64,000 bases of DNA, taken from the NCBI GenBank assembly GCA_030653385.1, contig JAURZM010000020.1, positions 163,237 to 227,236 on the forward strand, written 5' to 3'. Positions within the stretch are counted from its first letter, which is position 1. Each line of letters starts with the position of its first letter. Below are positions 52,753 to 62,747 of this stretch, in pieces. Below the pieces are notes generated by a model. That model worked only from the letters and a program-made list of their open reading frames with translations, did no database searches and had not been told where the DNA came from. Made by a program: the position numbers and the translations under genes. The DNA is from Rubrivivax sp. (GTDB lineage: Bacteria > Pseudomonadota > Gammaproteobacteria > Burkholderiales > Burkholderiaceae_C).

Positions 52753-53280
52753 ATGCCGCTGGAGCCCATGGACGAAAGTCCGCTCATCGAACTGCTGCCG
52801 GCCGAGACGCCGGAACACGTTCAGGCCGTGCGCGAGCTGTTTGTCGAGTACGCCGCGTCGCTGCAGGTCGACCTGTGTTTCCAGAACTTCCAGGCCGAGC
52901 TGGCCGGGCTGCCCGGGCCCTATGCAGCGCCCGGCGGCGCGCTGTTGCTGGCGCTGGTGGACGGCGCGCCGGCCGGTTGTGTGGCCATGCGGCCGCTGCC
53001 CGAGTCGGACCACACCAACGCCTGCGAGATGAAGCGCCTCTTTGTGCGACGTGCCTTTCGCCGCTTCGGCCTGGGCCGCCTGCTGACGCAGCAACTGATG
53101 GAGCTGGCCACGCAGGCGGGCCATTCCTGCATGCTGCTGGACACGCTGGACGACATGGCAGCGGCGCGCGGCCTCTATGTCGCGCTGGGCTTCGTCGAGA
53201 TTCCGCCCTACTACTTCAACCCGATTCCTGGGGCGCACTACCTCAAGGTCGAGTTGGATGCACCGGGCAGCCGCTGGTGA
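52753..53280 (+). CDS. GNAT-family N-acetyltransferase
   Basis: 175 residues (an ATG five codons on at 52768, with GGAG upstream, is an alternative start). GNAT features: a CEMKRLFVRRAFRRFGLGRLL acetyl-CoA loop (R-x-x-G-x-G/A form) at about 94-114, and MAAARGLYVALGFVEIPPYY near the C-terminus. The acceptor is unknown. It is probably co-transcribed with the cytochrome b gene by spacing, without a clear functional link. Confidence 0.87.
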   Translation: MPLEPMDESPLIELLPAETPEHVQAVRELFVEYAASLQVDLCFQNFQAELAGLPGPYAAPGGALLLALVDGAPAGCVAMRPLPESDHTNACEMKRLFVRRAFRRFGLGRLLTQQLMELATQAGHSCMLLDTLDDMAAARGLYVALGFVEIPPYYFNPIPGAHYLKVELDAPGSRW

Positions 53281-53389
53281 ACGGGCACGGTCAGCGGGTC
53301 ATCGGCCTTGCGGCATCATCCGGCTGTGGCCAGCCAGGCCGGCCCAGCGCCTGAGCCGGCTCCCGACCCAGAAAAGCACGGAGACAACC

Positions 53390-54238
53390 ATCACTACATC
53401 CCTTGAACTGCGTGCCGGCGACTTGCGTCTGGCGCTGCGCCCCGACCTTGGCGGTGCCATCGCCGGCCTGTGGCTGTCCGACGTGCCGGTGCTGCGCAGC
53501 AGCGAAGCGGCCGACCTGGCCAGCTCGCGGCTGTCGGGCTGTTACCCGCTGGCACCGTATTCCAACCGCCTGGGTTACAGGCGCTTTCGCTGGCAGGGCC
53601 AGGACCACACCACGGCGCCCAACTTCGACGACAACCCCCATTCGGTGCACGGCGTGGCCTGGCAGCGGCCGTGGACGGTGGTGTCTTCGTCGGCCAGCGA
53701 AGCCGAACTGAGCTGCACGCACACACCCGATGCAGACTGGCCCTTTGCCTTCACGGCGCGTCAGCGCTTCGTGCTGACGGCCGAGGCCCTGGAAGTGCAC
53801 CTGGCCTTCACCAACGACGGGGCCAAGCCCCAGCCGGTGGGCCTGGGCTGGCACCCCTACTTTCCCAAGCGCAGCCGCAGCCGCCTGCACATCGAGCTGA
53901 CCGAGCGCTGGGACAACGACGCCAGTGGCCTGCCCACACGCCACGTGCCGCAGCCGGGCATCGACGGCGACGTGGCGCACCTGGCCTTCGACAACTGTTT
54001 TGCCGGCTGGCGCGGGCCGGCACGCATCCGCGACGAAAAGCTGTCGATGCGGCTGAGCTCTTCGCTGCCGTACCTGGTGGTGTTCACGCCCGACGACAAG
54101 CCTTACTACTGCGTCGAGCCGGTCAGCCATGTCAGCAACGCCATCCACATGGCCGACCCGGCGGCTCACGGCCTGCGCGCCGTGGCGCCCGGCGCCACTT
54201 TCGACGCCTGGATGAAGCTGGAGATCGAACACGCATGA
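53390..54238 (+). CDS. aldose 1-epimerase (galM-like) with a probable ATC start
   Basis: 282 residues. Galactose-mutarotase fold: PYSNRLGYRRFRWQG (conserved substrate Asn/Arg), DDNPHSVHGVAWQRPW (catalytic His), VGLGWHPYF (second His), and the C-terminal YYCVEPVSH (general base Glu). No ATG, GTG or TTG in frame sits near the expected N-terminus; ATC at 53390 follows GGAG with a 6-base spacer and yields MTTSLELRAGDLRLAL. The alternative is an in-frame ATG near 53255 inside the GNAT gene, with a poor extension. It overlaps the lactonase gene by ATGA. Confidence 0.8.
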   Translation: MTTSLELRAGDLRLALRPDLGGAIAGLWLSDVPVLRSSEAADLASSRLSGCYPLAPYSNRLGYRRFRWQGQDHTTAPNFDDNPHSVHGVAWQRPWTVVSSSASEAELSCTHTPDADWPFAFTARQRFVLTAEALEVHLAFTNDGAKPQPVGLGWHPYFPKRSRSRLHIELTERWDNDASGLPTRHVPQPGIDGDVAHLAFDNCFAGWRGPARIRDEKLSMRLSSSLPYLVVFTPDDKPYYCVEPVSHVSNAIHMADPAAHGLRAVAPGATFDAWMKLEIEHA

Positions 54239-55134
54239 CGGAGCGCTTCGAAGCGCTGCCGGTGGCGCCTTCGCTGCTGGGTGAGTCGCCTTTCTGGCAG
54301 CCCGACGAAGCGGCGCTGTACTGGTGTGACATCCCGGGCAAGGCACTGCACCGCTGGCACCCGGGCAGCGCGCAGCACCGCAGCTGGTCCTTCGACACCG
54401 AACCCGGCTGCGCCGCACCGCTGCCCGGCGGCGACCTGCTGCTGGCCATGCGCGACGGCCTGTTCCGCTTCAGCCCGGCCAGCGGTGAACGCCGGCGCCT
54501 GGCCGCACCGCCCTATGACCCCAAGACCGAGCGTTTCAACGACGGCAAGGCCGACCCGCAAGGGCGGCTGTGGGTGGGCACGATCTACGAGCCGCGCCAA
54601 CCCGCCGCGGCTGCGCTGTACCGCTGGGCCGCTGGGCGACTGAGCCGCATGGCCGGCGACGTGACGGTCAGCAACGGCCTGGCCTTCAGCCCCGACGGCG
54701 GCACGCTGTACTGGGCCGACACACCGCAGCACCGCGTCATGGCCTATGACTTCGACGCGGTCGAAGGGGCCTTGTCGCGGCCGCGGGTCTTCCAGCAGTT
54801 TGAACCGAAGCAACCCGGACAGGACCTGACGCTCTACGGTGGTCGCCCCGATGGTGCAGCGGTTGATGCCGAAGGTGCCTACTGGTGTGCGATGTTCGAA
54901 GGCCGGCGCCTGGTGCGCATCGCACCCGATGGCCAGGTCTTGCAGACCCTGGCGCTGCCCGTGCGCTGCCCCACGATGCCCTGTTTTGGCGGGCCCGACC
55001 TGCGCACGCTGTACGTCACCACCGCACGCGAAAACCGGCCTGCTGCCGAGTTGGCCGCCGAGCCTTGGGCCGGCTGTGTGCTGCACACCCGGGTCAGCGT
55101 GCCCGGCCTGCCGGTGAACTTCGCGCGCGGATGA
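54235..55134 (+). CDS. SMP-30/gluconolactonase family protein
   Basis: 299 residues, beta-propeller lactonase. Metal-binding and active-site blocks: LLGESPFW (Glu), RFNDGKADPQGRLWVGT (Asn-Asp), VSNGLAFSPDG (Asn) and PDGAAVDAEGAYWCAMF (Asp). It hydrolyses sugar lactones in oxidative sugar pathways. It overlaps the mutarotase gene (ATGA), so the pair likely handles an aldose and its lactone, for example in galactose, arabinose or xylose oxidation (inference). glpD follows after 22 bases. Confidence 0.92.
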   Translation: MTERFEALPVAPSLLGESPFWQPDEAALYWCDIPGKALHRWHPGSAQHRSWSFDTEPGCAAPLPGGDLLLAMRDGLFRFSPASGERRRLAAPPYDPKTERFNDGKADPQGRLWVGTIYEPRQPAAAALYRWAAGRLSRMAGDVTVSNGLAFSPDGGTLYWADTPQHRVMAYDFDAVEGALSRPRVFQQFEPKQPGQDLTLYGGRPDGAAVDAEGAYWCAMFEGRRLVRIAPDGQVLQTLALPVRCPTMPCFGGPDLRTLYVTTARENRPAAELAAEPWAGCVLHTRVSVPGLPVNFARG

Positions 55135-55156
55135 ACGGCTGAAAGATGCGCCGGCC

Positions 55157-56764
55157 ATGACCCACCTGCTGCGTCGCGAAGACCTGCTGGCCCGCTTGCA
55201 GCAGCCGCAGGAATGGGACCTGGCCGTCATCGGTGGTGGCGCAGTGGGCCTGGGTGTGGCGCTGGACGCGGCGGTGCGAGGCTTTTCCGTCGTGCTGGTG
55301 GAGGCGCAGGACTTCGCCAAGGGCACCTCGTCTCGCGCCACCAAGCTGGCGCACGGCGGTGTGCGTTACCTGGCGCAAGGCGACATCGGCCTGGTGCGCG
55401 AGGCTCTGCACGAACGCGGCGCGATGCTGGCCAACGCACCGCACGTGGCGCAACGCCTGCCGTTTGTCATGCCCGCCTACCACTGGTGGGAGCGCAGCTT
55501 CTACGGCGTCGGCCTGAAGGCCTACGACGCGTTGGCCGGCCGCCAGGGGCTGGGCGGCACCGAGTGGCTGAGCAACACCCGCACACGTGAGCTGCTGCCC
55601 GGTGTGCAGCCACGTGGCCTGCACGGCGGTGTACGTTACTGGGACGGCCAGTTCGACGACGCGCGGCTGGCGCTGGCGCTGGCGCGCACCGCCGCCGCCC
55701 GCGGCGCCTTGCTCGTCAACCACTGCGAAGCCACCGGCCTGGTGCGCGAAAAGGGCCAGGTGCGTGGCCTGCACGTCCGGGACACCGAGAGCGGCGTCGC
55801 CGCCACCCTGCGCGCCCGCTGCGTTGTGAATGCCACGGGTGTGTGGGTGGACAGCATCCGCGACATGGACGCCGACGAAGGCGCGCCCCTGCGCCCGCGC
55901 ATGGTGGCCCCCAGCCAGGGTGTGCACCTGGTGGTCGAACGCCAGTTCATGCCGGGCCAGCACGCGCTGCTGGTGCCCAAGACCGAGGACGGCCGTGTGC
56001 TGTTTGCCGTGCCGTGGCTGGGCAAGACCATCCTGGGCACCACCGACACCCCACGCACGGACCTGACGAAAGGACAGCTGCCGCTGGAGCCGCAGCCGCT
56101 GGCCGAAGAGGTGGCCTTCATCCTGCGCGAATCGGCCCGTTACCTTTTGCGCGCGCCGCAACGCAGCGACGTGAAGTCGGTGTGGGTGGGCTTGCGGCCG
56201 CTGGTTCGTCCGGAGAGCGAGCGCGGTGAAGGCAGCGACACGGTCAGCACCAAGTCCATCTCGCGCGAACACACGGTGCTGGTGGGGCGCTCGGGCCTGG
56301 TCACCGTGACCGGCGGCAAGTGGACGACCTACCGCTCGATGGCCGAAGACGTGCTGTCGCGCTGCATGGCCCGTGGCCTGCTGCCGCACAAGGCAGGTGG
56401 TGTGACGGCGCGCCTGCCGCTGATCGGCGCCGCGCCGGGCCGGCCGCTGGGCGAACCGCCCGGCGAACACCTCTACGGCAGCGAAGCCACCTTGTTGCGC
56501 AGCCTGCCCGGCGCGCAGCAGTGGCTGTGGCGCGAAGCCAATGGCGGCCTGAGCGAAGCCATGGTGCGCTTCGCCGCGCGCTACGAGATGGCCCGGGGTG
56601 TGGAAGACGTGCTGGCCCGCCGCAGCCGACTGCTGTTCCTGGATGCTGCCGAAGCGGCGCGCCAGGCCGACGCCGTGGCGGCGATCCTGGGCGAAGAACT
56701 GGGGCACGTGGTGCCCACCGAAAACTTCAAGGCGCTGGCGGCGCAGTACCTGCGCCTGCCCTGA
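55157..56764 (+). CDS. glpD: aerobic glycerol-3-phosphate dehydrogenase
   Basis: 535 residues (E. coli GlpD 501). FAD-dependent, membrane-associated oxidation of glycerol-3-phosphate to DHAP with quinone as acceptor. FAD motif LAVIGGGAVGLGVALDAA (about 22-39), SSRATKLAHGGVRYL, GLRPLVRP and GGKWTTYRSMAED are all diagnostic. It is the last gene of the mutarotase-lactonase-glpD run. glpK and glpF are not in the window. It is convergent with the redoxin gene. Confidence 0.95.
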   Translation: MTHLLRREDLLARLQQPQEWDLAVIGGGAVGLGVALDAAVRGFSVVLVEAQDFAKGTSSRATKLAHGGVRYLAQGDIGLVREALHERGAMLANAPHVAQRLPFVMPAYHWWERSFYGVGLKAYDALAGRQGLGGTEWLSNTRTRELLPGVQPRGLHGGVRYWDGQFDDARLALALARTAAARGALLVNHCEATGLVREKGQVRGLHVRDTESGVAATLRARCVVNATGVWVDSIRDMDADEGAPLRPRMVAPSQGVHLVVERQFMPGQHALLVPKTEDGRVLFAVPWLGKTILGTTDTPRTDLTKGQLPLEPQPLAEEVAFILRESARYLLRAPQRSDVKSVWVGLRPLVRPESERGEGSDTVSTKSISREHTVLVGRSGLVTVTGGKWTTYRSMAEDVLSRCMARGLLPHKAGGVTARLPLIGAAPGRPLGEPPGEHLYGSEATLLRSLPGAQQWLWREANGGLSEAMVRFAARYEMARGVEDVLARRSRLLFLDAAEAARQADAVAAILGEELGHVVPTENFKALAAQYLRLP

Positions 56765-56789
56765 ACCCGCGCTTGCTTGTGCGCTGGCC

Positions 56790-57410
56790 TCAGGCGCCCG
56801 ACGGGTACTTCACGCTGCAGCCGTAGGGCCGGGTGGCGGCCTGCGTGACCGGCTTGCCGGCCAGCGTTTCGGCCAGCGCCACTTTCACGTGGTTGGTGGC
56901 GGTGGCTACGTCGGCCGGGTTGGACGAAGGCTTGTTGTCGATGCCGCCGGCATACACCAGCACACCCTTGGGGTCGACGATGTACATGTGCGGCGTGGTG
57001 CGCGCACCGTAGGCACGGCCCACCTTGCCGTCGGGGTCCATCAGCGTGGCCGACGCGGCGGCTTTCTGCGATTGCATCCACTGCGCCAGCGCGGAGGGTG
57101 CTTTGTAGTCACTGTGTTCCGGCGCAGTGGAATTGACCGTCAACCAGACCACGCCCTTGGCCGTGGCTTCTTTCTGCGTGCCCTGCATGTTGGCGCTGCC
57201 GTAGTGCTTCACGACGTAGGGGCAGCCGGGGTTGACCCATTCCAGCACCACGTGTTTGCCCTTGAAGTCGGCCAGCGAGACGGCCTTGCCGCTGGTGTCG
57301 GTGGCGGTGAAGGCCGGTGCGGGCTGACCCACGGTGGCATTGGCCCGTGCGGCACCGGTGGCCAGGCCCAGGGTGGTCGCGACAGCGGCGGCAAGCAGCA
57401 GCTTGTTCAT
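56790..57410 (-). CDS. exported redoxin-domain (AhpC/TSA-like) thioredoxin-fold protein
   Basis: 206 residues. Signal peptide MNKLLLAAAVATTLGLATGAARA, then TVGQPAPAFTATDTSGKAVSLADFKGKHVVLEWVNPGCPYVVKHY (read in parts) with a single active-site Cys in NPGCPYV (so no CxxC), a TPHMYIVDPKGVLVYAGGID cis-Pro loop, and a C-terminal YGCSVKY Cys that may be the resolving partner. It is a periplasmic peroxiredoxin- or thiol-transfer-like protein. It lies 17 bases after the DsbD-family gene, which could supply its electrons. Confidence 0.9.
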   Translation of the reverse strand: MNKLLLAAAVATTLGLATGAARANATVGQPAPAFTATDTSGKAVSLADFKGKHVVLEWVNPGCPYVVKHYGSANMQGTQKEATAKGVVWLTVNSTAPEHSDYKAPSALAQWMQSQKAAASATLMDPDGKVGRAYGARTTPHMYIVDPKGVLVYAGGIDNKPSSNPADVATATNHVKVALAETLAGKPVTQAATRPYGCSVKYPSGA

Positions 57411-57427
57411 CGGTGGAACTCCTCTGT

Positions 57428-59566
57428 TCAGGTGGGTGCACTGGGGCCGCGCAGGGCTTCCAGCACTTCGGAGACGCTCAGGATCTCGCTCAGAAGCCGA
57501 GGCCCTGTTGCGCCCGGGGTGTAGACGGCGTACACCGGCACGCCGCTGCGGCCCATGCGGGACAGCTCGGCGCTGATGTTGGCGTCGCGGCGGGTCCAGT
57601 CGGCGCGCAGCAGCAGCACCTGCTGGTTTTCGAAGGCGGCCCTGACCTCGGCAGATGCCAAGGTCGTGCGCTTGTTGTACTGGCAGGTTACACACCAGGC
57701 GGCCGTGAAGTCGACGAACACCGTTTGGCCAGCGGCTTGCGCCTGGGCGACACGTTCGGTGCTCCAGGGCTGCCAGCTGTCGCTTGCTGCGCTGTCTTCG
57801 CTGTCCGTGGCTGCGCCTTGTGCCAAGGCGTCCTGGCGCAGTGTCGGCACGGTCCACACCAGGGCTGCCACCATCAACACGGCGGCCGCTGCGCCGAACC
57901 CGACCCGCGCCCGCGGGCCCAGGCTCGGTGAACCCAGGGCCCATGCTGCAAAGGCCAGCGCCACCAGCAGGCCCAGCAAAGCCGCCACACCGTCAACACC
58001 CACCTGCACACCCAGCACCCAGACCAGCCAGACGACGGTGGCAAACATCGGGAAGGCCATCAGGCTCTTGAAGTGCGCCATCCACACCCCTGGCCGCGGC
58101 AGCAGCCGCGCCAGCGCGGGCCAGGCACTGGCCGTCAGGTAAGGCAGTGCCATGCCCATGCCCAGGGCGGCAAACACCATCAGCGCCTGCGCGGTGGGCA
58201 AGGCCACCGCCGCGCCCAGCGACGCACCCATGAACGGCGCGGTGCAAGGCGATGCCACGGCCACGGCCAGCACACCGGTCAGGAAGGAGTCGACCATCGG
58301 GTGCCGGGCCCGCGCCGCCGCCCAGGAACTGGGCAGCACCGAACCGAACTCAAAGACACCGGCCAGGTTCAGGCCGATCAGCGTAAAGAGCGCGGCCAGC
58401 GTGGCCACCACGGCCGGGGACTGCAACTGGAAGCCCCAGCCCAGTTGCTCCCCACCCGCCCGCAGCGCCAGCAGCAGCGCGGCCAGGGCCACGAAGGACA
58501 GCACCACGCCGGCGGTGTAGGCCAGCCCGCCGCTGAGCAATTCGCGCCGCTGGTCGGCCTTCGACGCAAAGCTCAGCACTTTCAGCGACAGCACCGGGAA
58601 GACACACGGCATCAGGTTCAGCAACAAGCCGCCCAGCAAAGCAAAGAGCAGCGCCAGTGCCAGGCTCAGGCTGGCCGCTGGGGGTGTCGAGACCTGTGCG
58701 TCACCCAAGGCCGGCAGGGCTGCAGGTGCCGCCGCACCGGCGGGCCAGGCGGTGGTGACGGCCACCTGCACCTGCAGGCCGGCCACCTGGCCAACGCTCG
58801 TCAGCACGGCGGGCAGGATGGTGGGGGATTCGGTGCGCTGCGGGTCCAGCGGCACGCGGGCGGTCCAGTTGCCGTCGGCCCACTGGGTCTGGGGCATGGC
58901 GGCGTTCTGGATCACACCCGTCGTTTCGGGCAGAAAACCCAGTGTCTTGCCCTGCCAGGCCGCTGGCAGGCCCGAAATGCGCACGACCAGGTCCGGACCT
59001 TCGACCGCCGCCGTGGCTTGCGCGCCCGGCACGGGCTGTGGCAACGCGGCACGGGTTGCCGCAAACAGCGCGCTGTGCCCGGCGGTGGCCGCCTGCGCGG
59101 GCAACTGCAGCACGAAGTCGCCCCCCTCGGGGATGCAGACGTCCTTGCACACCAGCCAGTCAGCGCGCAGTTTCACGTCCAGCTGGTTGCCGGTGAAGTT
59201 GGCCGGCACCGTGACGGCCACGGGCAGCAGCAGCGTGCCCTCGTAGCCGAAATTCATCAGCGGGCCGATGGGCAGCCGGCCGGGTGTGGGCCACTCGATG
59301 CCGGCGGCCGCGAAGCCGGCCGGCAGTGTCCACTGCAAGGTCGTGGGCAGGCCCGAGTCGCCCGGGTTTTTCCAGTAGGTGTGCCAGTGCTGCGCGTGTT
59401 CGATCTTCAGGCCCAGCCACAAGGCCTTGCCGGGCGCCACGCCCTCGGGCGCATGGGCCACCAGTTCGGCGCGTACCTGTGGCGTGGTGACCACGGCCGT
59501 GGTCGAGGCCAGGGCCAGCAAAGGTGCCGCGCAGAACGAGGCAATAAAGATGCGAAGGGCGTGCAT
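57428..59566 (-). CDS. DsbD/ScsB-family protein-disulphide reductase
   Basis: 712 residues. Signal peptide, then an N-terminal periplasmic region with a C-K-D-V-C pair (near 140), a DsbD membrane core of eight helices with MPCVFPV and SPCTAPF cysteines, and a C-terminal thioredoxin domain (about 600-712) with AAWCVTCQYNK. It transfers electrons from cytoplasmic thioredoxin across the inner membrane. The N-terminal sequence is closer to the ScsB-type (thiol:disulphide interchange, copper tolerance) than to classical DsbD. It is operonic with the downstream redoxin, its plausible client. Confidence 0.92.
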   Translation of the reverse strand: MHALRIFIASFCAAPLLALASTTAVVTTPQVRAELVAHAPEGVAPGKALWLGLKIEHAQHWHTYWKNPGDSGLPTTLQWTLPAGFAAAGIEWPTPGRLPIGPLMNFGYEGTLLLPVAVTVPANFTGNQLDVKLRADWLVCKDVCIPEGGDFVLQLPAQAATAGHSALFAATRAALPQPVPGAQATAAVEGPDLVVRISGLPAAWQGKTLGFLPETTGVIQNAAMPQTQWADGNWTARVPLDPQRTESPTILPAVLTSVGQVAGLQVQVAVTTAWPAGAAAPAALPALGDAQVSTPPAASLSLALALLFALLGGLLLNLMPCVFPVLSLKVLSFASKADQRRELLSGGLAYTAGVVLSFVALAALLLALRAGGEQLGWGFQLQSPAVVATLAALFTLIGLNLAGVFEFGSVLPSSWAAARARHPMVDSFLTGVLAVAVASPCTAPFMGASLGAAVALPTAQALMVFAALGMGMALPYLTASAWPALARLLPRPGVWMAHFKSLMAFPMFATVVWLVWVLGVQVGVDGVAALLGLLVALAFAAWALGSPSLGPRARVGFGAAAAVLMVAALVWTVPTLRQDALAQGAATDSEDSAASDSWQPWSTERVAQAQAAGQTVFVDFTAAWCVTCQYNKRTTLASAEVRAAFENQQVLLLRADWTRRDANISAELSRMGRSGVPVYAVYTPGATGPRLLSEILSVSEVLEALRGPSAPT

Positions 59567-59702
59567 GCGCGGTGTGCTCAGGGCGGCGGTGCCCCGTTTT
59601 TGGCCAGGGCGCTCATTGTGGAGCGATGTGCGTGAAGTTGGGCTGAAGCGCGCCGCGCCGGCCCGCACAAAGATGGGTCACCGAAGGCTGCGGGTTTCTT
59701 CG

Positions 59703-59708
59703 TATAAT
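59703..59708 (+). promoter_or_regulatory. probable -10 element of the atp operon
   Basis: Consensus TATAAT 55 bases before the atpI ATG in the divergent dsbD/atpI region. The -35 is degenerate. Confidence 0.5.
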
Positions 59709-59762
59709 CGATTGGCTTTGCTGACCACACCCGGGTTCACACCCAAAAGTCGGGCTCCCAAA

Positions 59763-60254
59763 ATGGCGATCGAACGGCAACACCCGAACGACCGTTGGGG
59801 CACGACAGAAGATGAGGATGGCAGTCGGGCATTCAAGCCGCTGACGGCAGAGGAAGCGTCAGCACTGCGCGCCAAAGAGCCGCCACTGTCACCGTGGCGG
59901 GTGCTGGGTGTGCAGGGGGTGGTGGGGGCCGTGGCGGCGCTGCTTGCAGTGCTGCTCACGGGCAGGCAGGAGATGGCGTGGTCGGTGCTGTACGGCGCTG
60001 CCACGGTGGTGGTGCCGGGTGCCTTGATGGCGCGTGGCATGACCAGCAAACTCTCCAGCATGTCGCCCGGCAGCAGCGCTGTCAGCTTCATGTTGTGGGA
60101 AATGATCAAGATCGCGGTTTCGATTGCCATGCTCGCGCTGGCGCCGAAACTCGTGCAGGACCTGAGCTGGCCGGCCTTGCTGGTGAGCCTGGTGCTGTGC
60201 ATGAAGGTTTATTGGGTGGCCCTGCTCTGGCGGGGCCGGGCACCGAGTCGCTGA
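59763..60254 (+). CDS. atpI: ATP synthase protein I
   Basis: 163 residues. A polar N-terminal arm (1-45) precedes four hydrophobic helices (about 47-155: VLGVQGVVGAVAALLAVLL and VSFMLWEMIKIAVSIAMLAL among them). AtpI assists c-ring assembly and is the usual first gene of bacterial atp operons. The ATG at 59763 agrees with family length; a TATAAT element is 55 bases upstream. atpB follows after 22 bases. Confidence 0.9.
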   Translation: MAIERQHPNDRWGTTEDEDGSRAFKPLTAEEASALRAKEPPLSPWRVLGVQGVVGAVAALLAVLLTGRQEMAWSVLYGAATVVVPGALMARGMTSKLSSMSPGSSAVSFMLWEMIKIAVSIAMLALAPKLVQDLSWPALLVSLVLCMKVYWVALLWRGRAPSR

Positions 60255-60276
60255 GAACACAGGACGATCGACACAC

Positions 60277-61472
<1,196 letters not shown>

Positions 61473-61487
61473 TCAAGGCCACCCCGT

Positions 61488-61523
61488 CCTTGGGGAAAAG
61501 CGGCTCCGCCGCTGCCCTCAAGG
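61488..61523. repeat. hairpin repeat in the atpE-atpF gap
   Basis: Nested inverted repeat: inner AGCGGC / GCCGCT with a 3-base loop (61499-61513) and outer CCTTGGGG / CCCTCAAGG with one bulge. I recall similar CCTTGGGG...CTCAAGGGG elements dispersed through Burkholderiales genomes. It may tune downstream expression or mRNA decay within the operon. Confidence 0.55.
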
Positions 61524-61598
61524 GGCAACGCCGATGGCCCGGCACAGCCGGTTCCCTGGCGTTTGCCTGGAAAGAGTCCCACCCGTGCGAGGCATGAA

Positions 61599-62069
61599 TT
61601 GAGCATCAACGCCACCCTGATCGTCCAGATGATCGTCTTTGCGATCCTGGTCTGGTTCACGATGAAGTTTGTCTGGCCGCCCATCACTGCGGCACTGGAC
61701 GAACGCGCCAAGAAGATCGCCGACGGCCTGAGCGCCGCCGACAAGGCCAAGAGCGAACTGGCCGTCGCCAACAAGAAGGTGGAAGCCCAGCTGTCCGCCG
61801 CCCGTGACGACGCGGCCAAGCGCCTGGCCGATGCCGAGCGCCTGGCGCAGCAGATGGTCGAAGAAGCCAAGTCGCGTGCCAGCGAAGAGGCTGCCAAGAT
61901 CATCGCGTCGGCGCGTGCCGAAGCCGAACAAGAGTCGGTGAAGGCCCGCGAAACGCTTCGCGAGCAGGTGGCTGGCCTGGCCGTCAAGGGCGCTGAGCAG
62001 ATCCTGCGCCGGGAAGTCAACGCCGGTGTGCACGCCGAGCTGTTGGGCCGCCTGAAAGCGGAGCTCTGA
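61599..62069 (+). CDS. atpF: F0F1 ATP synthase subunit b
   Basis: 156 residues, exactly the E. coli length, from a TTG at 61599 (GAGG 6 bases upstream), giving the canonical [20 protein letters not shown] start. An upstream ATG at 61594 is out of frame. One N-terminal membrane helix (about 5-27) is followed by a long charged coiled coil (30-150). It is the peripheral stalk of F0F1. Confidence 0.95.
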   Translation: MSINATLIVQMIVFAILVWFTMKFVWPPITAALDERAKKIADGLSAADKAKSELAVANKKVEAQLSAARDDAAKRLADAERLAQQMVEEAKSRASEEAAKIIASARAEAEQESVKARETLREQVAGLAVKGAEQILRREVNAGVHAELLGRLKAEL

Positions 62070-62075
62070 ACATGA

Positions 62076-62145
62076 GCCCCCACGCTCACTTGCGTTCGCT
62101 GCCCCCCGCGGGGGCGCGTGCCTCCCTTGGGGCGGCCCGGCGGGA
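62076..62145. repeat. REP-like element in the atpF-atpH gap
   Basis: A 70-base GC-rich segment with a central perfect GCCCCC / GGGGGC stem (62101-62115) and a right end in CCTTGGGGCGGCCCGG. It closely resembles, from memory, a dispersed intergenic repeat of Comamonadaceae. Only one clear copy is in this window. Confidence 0.6.
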
Positions 62146-62153
62146 GTCACATC

Positions 62154-62693
62154 ATGGCTGAGCTGGCGACCATTGCGCGCCCTTACGCCGAGGCCCTGTA
62201 CAAGGCTGCCGGTGGCAACGGCGCCGTGCTGAAGGACCAGATGGCCGCGCTGGCGGCATTGGCTGGTGACGAAGGCCTGCGCCAGTTTGCCGACAACCCC
62301 AAGGTGTCTTCGGTCCAGGTCTTCGACCTGGTGGCCGGTGTGGCGCTGCAAAAGGGCTTGTCGCTGGACAGCAAGGTGGCCAATCTGCTGCGTGCAGTGC
62401 TGGACAACGGCCGCCTGGCCGCCATGCCCGAGATCGCCACGCAGTTCCAGGCGCTGGTGAATGCCAGCTCCGGCGTGTCTGACGCGTTGATCCAGAGTGC
62501 CTTTCCCATCGACAGCAGCCAGCTGGCCGACACGGTGGCGGCGCTGGAAAAACGCTTTGCCCGCAAGCTCAACGCCACCGTCGAGATCACGCCCGAACTC
62601 ATCGGGGGTGTGCGTGTGGTGGTGGGCGACGAAGTGCTCGACACCTCCGTCAAGGCCCGTCTTGAACAGATGAAGGTCGCGTTGACCGCCTGA
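62154..62693 (+). CDS. atpH: F0F1 ATP synthase subunit delta
   Basis: 179 residues (E. coli 177). N-terminal [19 protein letters not shown] is typical; the helical N-domain binds the alpha subunit tip. The C-terminal part ([29 protein letters not shown]) contains the conserved GGxxxxxGDxxxDxS motif. The ATG at 62154 follows GGGAG by 8 bases. It lies between the REP-like element and atpA. Confidence 0.96.
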   Translation: MAELATIARPYAEALYKAAGGNGAVLKDQMAALAALAGDEGLRQFADNPKVSSVQVFDLVAGVALQKGLSLDSKVANLLRAVLDNGRLAAMPEIATQFQALVNASSGVSDALIQSAFPIDSSQLADTVAALEKRFARKLNATVEITPELIGGVRVVVGDEVLDTSVKARLEQMKVALTA

Positions 62694-62747
62694 ATGACAG
62701 CATCAAGGTCGCTGACGCTCCCGTGCGCGTGACTTAAAGGAATAAGC

